Below, piece by piece: positions 1-5,051 of a stretch of DNA of 5,051 nt (within the stretch, counting starts at the first letter, position 1; each line of letters opens with the position of its first letter). The stretch comes from DATCLA01 sp036564195 (GTDB taxonomy: Bacteria > Bacillota > UBA4882 > UBA8346). The notes under the pieces were generated by a model. That model had not been told where the DNA came from. It was given only the letters and a program-made list of their open reading frames with translations, and ran no database searches. The position numbers and the translations under genes were made by a program. The DNA is taken from assembly GCA_036564195.1 (NCBI GenBank), contig DATCLA010000108.1, positions 1-5,051 of the forward strand, read 5' to 3'.

Positions 1-1101
1 ACTTTGAACATTCCCAGAAACGAGAAGCGGAATCACTTGTTTGAGCATTTCCTCAGCCACAATATTCCCCATTTCCAGAGTTTGGCGATGGACTTGATCA
101 ATCGCCAGTTCTGGGACTGCCAATAAATTCTGGTCCAAATAAATAGTTTGATCTAAACCGTCTTCTTGCTCAGGGATGATTTTCATCATCCACTGAGCAA
201 CAGTTTTGGTAAAAGGTATAAACCCAATGGCCATAGTCAAGGAAAAAAAGGTGTGACAATTAGCGATCTGTCTGCTAAAATTGGCGGAACTGCTAATCAT
301 TAATCCGGTCAAAGGGCGGTATAACGGTAGAAACACCAAGCCATTCACCAGTTTAAAAAAGAAATTGGCAAGAGCGGCGCGTTTCGAGTCCATCCCCGAA
401 GTTCCGATACTGGAAATCATCCCGGTAATTGTTCCTCCTAAATGTGCTCCTAAGACAAAAGGCACAATCGCCAAGGAACCGATCAAATGTTGATTAGCCA
501 GACTCATTAATAATGCTAAAAAAGCAGGACTGGATTGGATTAGGGCCGTAACGGCCATTGCTACGAAAAACTCCAATAGCGGATATTTTTCCAATCGGAT
601 CAGCATATCCACAACAATTGGATAGTCACGTACCGGCGCCATAGCAGCGGTCATTACGGACATTCCATAAAAAATTAAACCAAAACCGATTATGGTCTGC
701 CCGATACTCCGCTGGTTGGAATTCTTTGTAAAAATATAAAGATACGCCCCTATAAACAAAAGAATCAGAGCCAGACTGGTTGTTTTAAACGCAATCAATT
801 GAGCTGTTACCGATGCCCCGATCGCTGAACCGAGCAAAACTCCTAACGCCTGTGACAAAGTCAACAATTTAGCGCTTACAAAACCAATTACCAACGCCGC
901 AGTGGCACTGCTGCTTTGAAGGCCAACTGTGACAATGACCCCGACCAACAAGGCGAAGATCGGCTTCGCAGTTAAAGTTTTGATAAGTTGTTTAAAACGG
1001 CGGGCAGCCATCTTTTGTAATCCTTCGGAACACATTTGCATCCCGAAACTAAACAGGCCCAAGCCACCGGCCAAACCAGTCAATACTGTCAATGGGTGCA
1101 A
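1..1101 (-). CDS. Na/Pi-cotransporter family protein, partial (C-terminus off the left edge)
   Basis: This is a sodium-dependent phosphate carrier-like membrane protein (NptA/YjbB type). The frame is open for 367 codons from a TTG to the window edge, so the C-terminus is missing. Two inverted-repeat halves are visible. The first carries GLQSSSATAALVIG (residues 60-73) followed by GVLLGSAIGAS. The second carries TALIQSSPAFLALL (185-198) followed by VLGAHLGGT, then KRAALANFFFKLVNG (240-254) and ANCHTFFSL (280-288), the last typical of the family. From about residue 322 the hydrophilic stretch with PELAIDQVHRQTLEMGNIVAEEML looks like the first helices of the PhoU-like domain common in this family. 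The TTG start is chosen because AGGAG lies 9 nt upstream, no ATG, GTG or TTG lies in frame before the upstream TAG, and the N-terminal LTGLAGGLGLFSFGM is the normal family opening. The second QSSS is QSSP and both GANIGTT-like segments are degenerate, so the substrate or activity may differ. Such carriers can import or export phosphate; export is inferred here from the neighbours. Confidence 0.9.
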   Translation of the reverse strand, partial: MHPLTVLTGLAGGLGLFSFGMQMCSEGLQKMAARRFKQLIKTLTAKPIFALLVGVIVTVGLQSSSATAALVIGFVSAKLLTLSQALGVLLGSAIGASVTAQLIAFKTTSLALILLFIGAYLYIFTKNSNQRSIGQTIIGFGLIFYGMSVMTAAMAPVRDYPIVVDMLIRLEKYPLLEFFVAMAVTALIQSSPAFLALLMSLANQHLIGSLAIVPFVLGAHLGGTITGMISSIGTSGMDSKRAALANFFFKLVNGLVFLPLYRPLTGLMISSSANFSRQIANCHTFFSLTMAIGFIPFTKTVAQWMMKIIPEQEDGLDQTIYLDQNLLAVPELAIDQVHRQTLEMGNIVAEEMLKQVIPLLVSGNVQS

Positions 1102-1212
1102 TCTTTCCCTCTCCTTTTTAAAAACCTGATGCTCATGATCATCTCCCGTCTTATTTCTTAACGATCCTCCCGCCTCTGACTACTTCACTTTGAAATTGCT
1201 TAACTTAATTAA
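1102..1212 (-). other. Intergenic gap, DMT-type gene to Na/Pi gene
   Basis: This 111-nt spacer begins with the AT-rich TTAATTAAG just after the DMT stop codon. It contains no hairpin followed by a T-run, so no intrinsic terminator separates the two genes. I see no convincing -35/-10 pair. A 15-codon open frame (1136-1089) overlaps the TTG start and is described under findings. Read-through from the upstream genes is the simplest reading. Confidence 0.5.
1111..1115 (-). promoter_or_regulatory. Ribosome binding site deciding the TTG start of the Na/Pi gene
   Basis: The minus strand reads AAAAAGGAGAGGGAAAGA directly before the TTG at 1101, with AGGAG 9 nt from the start. The next in-frame ATG is codon 21, inside the first membrane helix. 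The ribosome site and the lack of any earlier start codon in frame together fix TTG as the initiator. Confidence 0.75.
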
Positions 1213-2058
1213 TCAACCGAGTTTAATCAAGAGTAAGCCCAGGGTAATCACGGCGATCCCTAATCCTTTTATTAAAGTAAACGGTTCCCGTAGCAATAAA
1301 AAACCTAACAAAGATCCGAATGCCACCGAAGATTCGCGGATCGCCACGATATATCCGGCCGGGCCTTTTTGAAAAGCGAATAAAATCAATAAATAAGTAC
1401 CAATCGAACCAATTCCGACAATAAAGCAATATTTTTTCAGCCCTCGCCAAGCTTCTTTTAGCTCTTCACAATGATGACCGAAGATAACCGGGCTTAAAAA
1501 GACTACCACCAAAAACGCTTGGCTGATAATATAAACCACCGGATCGATACTTGCCACTCCCGCTTTATCGATGATGGAATACCCGGAGATAATTAACCCG
1601 ACGCCTACTGCGAATCTTAGCGCTAAAGGATTGCATCCTAATTTATATCCGGAGAAACCCAATAATAAAATTCCAACACAAACCGCTCCAATACCGCAAA
1701 TACCAATCAAAGGAAATTCCTCGCCGAGCAGAAAAACGCCTAAGATAGATGTGCCGGCCACGCCGATCCCCCGCGCCAGAGGATAAACGGTTGAAATATC
1801 GCCATATTGATAAGACTTACCCAAATAGAAAAAATAAAAAGCATGAATCAACCCGCTCGCCAAAATATAGGGCACAGCAGCCAACTTGATTTCAGTGGAG
1901 AACAAAGCCGCACCGGCCAGAGGCAAGCCGAAGATTACTCCAAAAAGCTGTCCTAGCCAAAGAACACTGAGATTCCCCTTGGTTTTCTTAGACGCGAAGT
2001 TCCAAATCGCATGGAACACCCCGGCAGTAACCGCCAATAAATACAATGATGAATTCAT
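1213..2058 (-). CDS. DMT/EamA-superfamily membrane protein, phosphonate-associated type likely
   Basis: This 281-residue, very hydrophobic protein has the size and two-fold architecture of a drug/metabolite transporter with about ten helices. One EamA-like half spans about residues 2-135 and a second about 148-280. The N-terminal HAIWNFASKK (16-25) is a usual opening for this superfamily. VYPLARGIG (91-99) and RESSVAFGSLLGFLLLREPF (241-260) sit at the conserved fourth and ninth helix positions, with GEEF (112-115) and REPF as the paired acidic loop motifs. DMT proteins are secondary carriers or exporters of small metabolites in the inner membrane. Length, the YPLARG motif and position behind an ABC importer of the phosphonate-like class suggest the family TIGR03340 (phosphonate utilization associated putative membrane protein), whose substrate is not established. 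That assignment is from memory and context. The ATG at 2058 is the only normal start codon after an in-frame TAG at about 2118. A GGGGAAGGG sequence lies 8 nt before it. Confidence 0.85.
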   Translation of the reverse strand: MNSSLYLLAVTAGVFHAIWNFASKKTKGNLSVLWLGQLFGVIFGLPLAGAALFSTEIKLAAVPYILASGLIHAFYFFYLGKSYQYGDISTVYPLARGIGVAGTSILGVFLLGEEFPLIGICGIGAVCVGILLLGFSGYKLGCNPLALRFAVGVGLIISGYSIIDKAGVASIDPVVYIISQAFLVVVFLSPVIFGHHCEELKEAWRGLKKYCFIVGIGSIGTYLLILFAFQKGPAGYIVAIRESSVAFGSLLGFLLLREPFTLIKGLGIAVITLGLLLIKLG

Positions 2059-2135
2059 GAAGCGTTCCCTTCCCCGGCAATTTCCATTAAAGCTAAAACA
2101 GGTTTGCCGGTTCTCCTACCAAAGCAATATGGTAT
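2059..2135 (-). other. Intergenic gap, ABC permease to DMT-type gene
   Basis: This 77-nt spacer has no terminator-like hairpin. It holds an AGGAG at 2117-2113 with no ATG, GTG or TTG at a usable distance, and a 10-codon frame (ATG at 2087) whose TGA overlaps the ATG of the DMT gene. Either could aid translational coupling, but both could be chance. Confidence 0.4.
2067..2075 (-). promoter_or_regulatory. Purine-rich ribosome binding site of the DMT-type gene
   Basis: GGGGAAGGG lies 8 nt upstream of the ATG at 2058 on the minus strand. It is a weaker match to AGGAGG than the sites of the other three genes, which may lower translation relative to the ABC genes. Confidence 0.5.
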
Positions 2136-3851
2136 TTATCCAAAAAACCCCCCTGATTTCATGCCACTGATCCGATCAATCACAAAGAGGGTTATTCCGC
2201 CGACCACTATTAGAATAAACCCTAAGGCAGCCGCTTCGTTAATTGAACCTGAAGTATAAAAGTTAAATGTACCTACCGTCATCGTCTCCCAACCGGGAAG
2301 AGCTATCAAAATCGTTGCCGCTGACTCCTGGATCGAAGTCATAAATGAAAATAGAGCCCCAGCCAAGACACCCTTCCAAATTAGAGGCAGAGTAATATCT
2401 TGAAATATCTTCCAGGGAGATGCGCCCACACTCCGCGCTGCTTCCTCCATAGACACATGGACTACCAGCAGTGAACTATAGGTGCTCCTTACCGTATATG
2501 ACAAACGACGGACCGCCAGCAAAATGGGCATGATAATCCAAATTGAAGCCAAACTAATACCAAAGACCGGGGAATTGAAAGCCCGGATATAAGCGATACC
2601 CAAAGCTGTTCCCGGTAAAGCCAGAATTAAGGTGATTAAAGAATCCAGAAACCAACGGCCTTTCATTTTAGTCCGGCTTAAGATCCAGGCGATGGGGATC
2701 CCCAGGACGAGACATAGAATAACGGCCAAACCACAGTAAACAAAAGTGTTAATAATATATTTGGGAGTTTCCACAATCACTCGGGTAAAATAGTTGAGCG
2801 TATATTGGACCGGAAAAGGAGTCATCGCCCAAGCCTTTCCGAAAGCGGCTAAAGTCACCCCAAGATAGGGAATAAAAGCCAAACCCAAGGTCACTATGAA
2901 GAAGGCTGGTACGATAAAACCGGCGAAACCGGTTAATCTTTTTCGTTCCACGGAACGATAAGACAAGATGGCGTAATCTTTCATCCCCAAATATTTATTG
3001 GAGATAAATAAAAAGACGATTGACAAAAAGATCATAAAGACCCCGATTACGATTCCCATCTGGAAAATATTGCGGTCTACGAATTGAACGATGTTTAAAT
3101 AAGCCTGGGTCGCTAAAAGGTCATGGATACCTACAACCAACGGAGTGGCAAAATCAGCGAAAGTCCACATGAAGACCAGTAAAGCTCCGCTAATATAACC
3201 GGGTGTTGTCAAAGGGAAGGTAATGTCTTTCAATCGTCTCAATCCAATGGAACCAACGCTCTCGGCCGCCTCCTCCAATGACGCGTCGATTTTGCCCAAG
3301 GAATCTGTGATATTGATGGCGATAATCGGAAAAAGGTGCAAGGTTTCGACCAATAAAATTCCATGCCAGCCATAGATGAAATTCAATGGTTGCCTCAACC
3401 CGAAATAATCCATTAAAATGGTATTGACCGTTCCGGAACGGCCGAGAATAAAGATGAAACCCATTACACCTACCAAGGGCGGCATAATAATCGGAAAAAA
3501 GGACAAATATGAAAAGAGCCTTTTACCCCAAAAATCGTATCTGACCAAAAAATAGGCACAACAAAACCCCAATATGGTCGTAGTGATCACTACATAAAAA
3601 CTCAATAGCATGGAATTGCCGATCGCCTTCAGATAGAATGGGTCGCTGAAGAAAGAACGGACATATTCGAAAGTTAATTGGCCTTCAGTTGTCCAAATGG
3701 TATCGACAAAAATCTTCAATAACGGAATGATTACAAAGACTATTAGAAAAAGATATATCGGGACTATCTTCCATCCTGCTTGTTTAAAAGGGCATTTCCA
3801 TGGGGATCTTCCCATAAATAATGATTCGGCTTTCAATTGAGCTGATTTCAT
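2136..3851 (-). CDS. ABC transporter permease with two fused MetI-like domains (FbpB / 2-aminoethylphosphonate-type)
   Basis: This is the inner-membrane channel of an ABC importer in which both permease subunits are joined in one 571-residue chain with about twelve helices. The first helix is at about residues 29-50. MetI-like domain 1 covers about 75-285 and domain 2 about 365-560, joined by a basic linker (SVERKRLTG, 300-308) and a helix near 309-330. Each half has an EAA loop that docks on the ATPase: EEAAESVGSIGLRRLKDITF (193-212) and EEAARSVGASPWKIFQDITL (469-488). Both carry the conserved EAA and a G at the usual spacing, so both halves look functional. This architecture is seen in Fe3+ (FbpB/SfuB), thiamine (ThiP) and putative 2-aminoethylphosphonate (PhnU2-like) importers. 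Sequence alone does not name the substrate; phosphonate is favoured by the downstream genes. The ATG overlaps the ATPase stop as ATGA, with AGGAGG 9 nt upstream, so the two are translationally coupled. Confidence 0.92.
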   Translation of the reverse strand: MKSAQLKAESLFMGRSPWKCPFKQAGWKIVPIYLFLIVFVIIPLLKIFVDTIWTTEGQLTFEYVRSFFSDPFYLKAIGNSMLLSFYVVITTTILGFCCAYFLVRYDFWGKRLFSYLSFFPIIMPPLVGVMGFIFILGRSGTVNTILMDYFGLRQPLNFIYGWHGILLVETLHLFPIIAINITDSLGKIDASLEEAAESVGSIGLRRLKDITFPLTTPGYISGALLVFMWTFADFATPLVVGIHDLLATQAYLNIVQFVDRNIFQMGIVIGVFMIFLSIVFLFISNKYLGMKDYAILSYRSVERKRLTGFAGFIVPAFFIVTLGLAFIPYLGVTLAAFGKAWAMTPFPVQYTLNYFTRVIVETPKYIINTFVYCGLAVILCLVLGIPIAWILSRTKMKGRWFLDSLITLILALPGTALGIAYIRAFNSPVFGISLASIWIIMPILLAVRRLSYTVRSTYSSLLVVHVSMEEAARSVGASPWKIFQDITLPLIWKGVLAGALFSFMTSIQESAATILIALPGWETMTVGTFNFYTSGSINEAAALGFILIVVGGITLFVIDRISGMKSGGFFG

Positions 3852-4969
3852 CTGGCTTCACCTCCTGCCGCCAGCGACTCATCCTTGAAATTAATCCGGT
3901 CGTCGATAATCAAGCAAGTATTGGGCATTACCCGTAGGCAAACATCGGTTCCGGCGCTTAATAATTGATGGTGCCAAGGATCCTTAACGTCCGCTTTGAT
4001 TAGCACTCCGGAGGGGGTTTGAACATCATAACGTAAAATGTTACCAAGATATGAGGCAAAAAAGATCTTGCCTGAGATGATGTTACACCCATTTACGGCA
4101 TCTTCACCGTTAAACTCGATGTTTTCAGGGCGGATGGCTACCGTACATTGGGAGCCGGATCTCAAGTTTTTAACCGAAATTCCGTTCAACTTTCCGATCT
4201 TGGTATCCACCTGATAGGTATGATCTCCATTCCTTTCGATTACGGTACCTTCCAGTAAGTTATTAGTCCCGATAAAATGAGCGGTAAAGGCATTGTCCGG
4301 CCGTTCGTAAAGGTCTTTCGGTGTCCCGACCTGTGCGACCGATCCCGCGCGCATTACCGCAATCTGATCGGACAAGGTTAAAGCCTCTTCCTGGTCATGG
4401 GTAACATAGATGGTGGTAATCTTCAAATCTTGTTGGATTTGGCGGATCTCCGCCCGAACTTTCATCCGTACTTTAGCGTCTAAATTGGAAAGAGGCTCGT
4501 CGAGTAATAAAACTTCGGGACTGAGCACTAAAGCTCTGGCCAAAGCCACTCGTTGTTGTTGACCGCCGGAAAGCTGTCCCGGATAGCGATTACCCATGCC
4601 TGTAAGGCCGACTTTTTCCAAACCTTCCTCTACTTTTTTGCGGATCTCCACTGAATCCATTTTTTTTATTTTCAAGCCATAAGCTATGTTTTGCGCCACA
4701 GTCATGTGGGGCCAGAGAGCGTAATTCTGAAAGACAATTCCAATACCACGTTGAGCTGTAGGGACTGCATTAACCACTCGGTCATTAAAACGAATCTCCC
4801 CACTATCCGGTTGATAAAAGCCGGCGATCAAACGGAGGGTAGTGGTTTTCCCGCAACCGGACGGGCCTAATAAGGTAAACAGTTCACCGTCTCGAATTTC
4901 CAGATTGATCCCGTTCAAAGCAGTAAAATTACCGAATTTTTTAACGATTTGGCTTAAAGAAATTTGCAT
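3848..4969 (-). CDS. ABC transporter ATP-binding protein (CUT1/Fe3+/2-aminoethylphosphonate-like, TOBE domain)
   Basis: This cytoplasmic ATPase of 373 residues powers the importer formed with the downstream permease. The nucleotide-binding domain covers about residues 3-235. It has Walker A GPSGCGKTT (35-43), a Q-loop in VFQNYALWPHMTV (Q81), the ABC signature LSGGQQQR (133-140), Walker B VLLLDEP with D157 and E158, the D-loop SNLDA (161-165) and the switch histidine H191 in VTHDQEEA. All catalytic residues are present. A TOBE-type C-terminal domain follows (about 236-355, including VAIRPENIEF), as in PotA, FbpC and MalK relatives. Length matches the Fe3+/polyamine/2-aminoethylphosphonate ATPase group. 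The start is set at 4969 rather than the upstream in-frame ATG at 5023. Family alignment begins at MQISLSQIVKKFG, and AAGGGG lies 7 nt before it, whereas the 5023 ATG lies at the edge of an inverted repeat and lacks a ribosome site. The gene ends in a 4-nt overlap with the permease. Substrate is inferred from context only. Confidence 0.93.
   Translation of the reverse strand: MQISLSQIVKKFGNFTALNGINLEIRDGELFTLLGPSGCGKTTTLRLIAGFYQPDSGEIRFNDRVVNAVPTAQRGIGIVFQNYALWPHMTVAQNIAYGLKIKKMDSVEIRKKVEEGLEKVGLTGMGNRYPGQLSGGQQQRVALARALVLSPEVLLLDEPLSNLDAKVRMKVRAEIRQIQQDLKITTIYVTHDQEEALTLSDQIAVMRAGSVAQVGTPKDLYERPDNAFTAHFIGTNNLLEGTVIERNGDHTYQVDTKIGKLNGISVKNLRSGSQCTVAIRPENIEFNGEDAVNGCNIISGKIFFASYLGNILRYDVQTPSGVLIKADVKDPWHHQLLSAGTDVCLRVMPNTCLIIDDRINFKDESLAAGGEAR
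3861..3866 (-). promoter_or_regulatory. Strong ribosome binding site of the permease, inside the ATPase gene
   Basis: A perfect AGGAGG sits 9 nt before the ATG at 3851. It lies within the last codons of the ATPase gene (the AGGEAR end of the protein), so stop, start and ribosome site are packed together as in tightly coupled operon genes. Confidence 0.8.
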
Positions 4970-4976
4970 CTTTGCA

Positions 4977-4982
4977 CCCCTT
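4977..4982 (-). promoter_or_regulatory. Ribosome binding site deciding the ATPase start
   Basis: AAGGGG on the minus strand lies 7 nt upstream of the ATG at 4969. It supports this start over the ATG 54 nt further upstream, which would add 18 residues unlike the family. Confidence 0.65.
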
Positions 4983-5001
4983 ACAATGATTAGATAAGAG
5001 A

Positions 5002-5019
5002 CAGGGTCTTGAGACCCTG
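5002..5019. repeat. 18-bp inverted repeat (operator or stem-loop) ahead of the ATPase gene
   Basis: CAGGGTCT-TG-AGACCCTG has two perfect 8-bp arms around a 2-bp centre. It lies 32 bp upstream of the ATPase start. As DNA it has the size and symmetry of a dimeric repressor site. As RNA it could form a 7-bp GC-rich stem with a 4-nt loop. No T-run follows it in the minus-strand direction, so it is not a standard intrinsic terminator. Confidence 0.7.
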
Positions 5020-5051
5020 CCATTCAAATATCATTTAAATATCATTTAAAT
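5019..5051. repeat. Tandem 11-bp direct repeats, cut by the window edge
   Basis: Two identical units ATCATTTAAAT (5030-5040 and 5041-5051) are preceded by a diverged unit GCCATTCAAAT (5019-5029). On the minus strand this gives TTTAAA, TTTAAA and TTTGAA, each separated by 5 bp. The 11-bp period equals about one DNA turn, as in direct-repeat sites of response regulators such as PhoP/PhoB. The array may continue beyond the window. All three minus-strand frames hit stops here, so it is not inside a minus-strand gene. Confidence 0.6.

Noticed and set aside
1..1101. Na/Pi gene as a pseudogene because of its degenerate motifs.
   Set aside because: The frame is open for 367 codons with a good ribosome site, and helices, motif spacing and the start of the PhoU-like region are intact. 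Divergence is more likely than decay.
281..1129. Plus-strand open frames opposite the Na/Pi gene (281-493 and 929-1129).
   Set aside because: They are antisense to a clearly coding minus-strand frame with family motifs, and their translations look like composition shadows with no domain.
1190..2170. Plus-strand open frames opposite the DMT gene, and a second minus-strand frame at 1223-1450.
   Set aside because: All overlap the well-supported 281-residue membrane protein in other frames; none has a plausible ribosome site or recognisable motif.
5002..5019. Inverted repeat as an intrinsic terminator.
   Set aside because: In neither direction is it followed by a run of T residues; on the minus strand it is followed by TCTCTTATCTAA.
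3848..5023. Longer ATPase starting at the ATG at 5023 (18 extra residues).
   Set aside because: The ATG has no ribosome binding site and lies at the edge of the inverted repeat. The extra residues do not resemble family N-termini, and a good AAGGGG site precedes the ATG at 4969.
4991..5027. Promoter with TTGAAT (-35) and TATCTA (-10) on the minus strand.
   Set aside because: The spacer would be 25 bp, far too long for a sigma-70 promoter, and no better pair is visible inside the window.

Overview
The window holds four tandem genes, all on the minus strand, so they read from right to left. In order of transcription they are an ABC transporter ATPase, a fused two-domain ABC permease, a ten-helix DMT/EamA-type membrane protein, and a Na/Pi-cotransporter family protein that runs off the left edge. 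No RNA gene, insertion sequence, CRISPR array or convincing terminator is visible. Strong AGGAG-type ribosome binding sites, a TTG start and moderate, somewhat AT-leaning base composition suggest a Bacillota-like bacterium. No taxonomic marker is present, so this is only a lean.

Layout. The right edge (about 4970-5051) is intergenic. It carries three 11-bp direct repeat units cut by the window end, then an 18-bp inverted repeat, then the ribosome binding site of the ATPase. The ATPase (4969-3848) and permease (3851-2136) share an ATGA stop/start overlap and are surely co-translated. After 77 nt comes the DMT-type protein (2058-1213). After another 111 nt comes the Na/Pi-family gene (from a TTG at 1101, open to base 1). 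Neither gap contains a hairpin with a T-run, so one transcript is likely.

How the genes may work together. The ATPase and the permease with two fused MetI-like halves match the Fe3+/polyamine/thiamine/2-aminoethylphosphonate branch of ABC importers. The next two genes favour the phosphonate reading. A DMT-like membrane protein is known to accompany phosphonate catabolism loci (TIGR03340), and a Na/Pi-type carrier could export the phosphate released when a phosphonate is broken down. On this model the locus imports an organophosphonate as carbon, nitrogen or phosphorus source and vents surplus phosphate. The catabolic enzymes and the substrate-binding protein are not in view, so this is an inference from context. 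The most unusual details are a Ser-to-Pro change in the second QSSS signature of the Na/Pi protein and the repeat-plus-palindrome region ahead of the ATPase.
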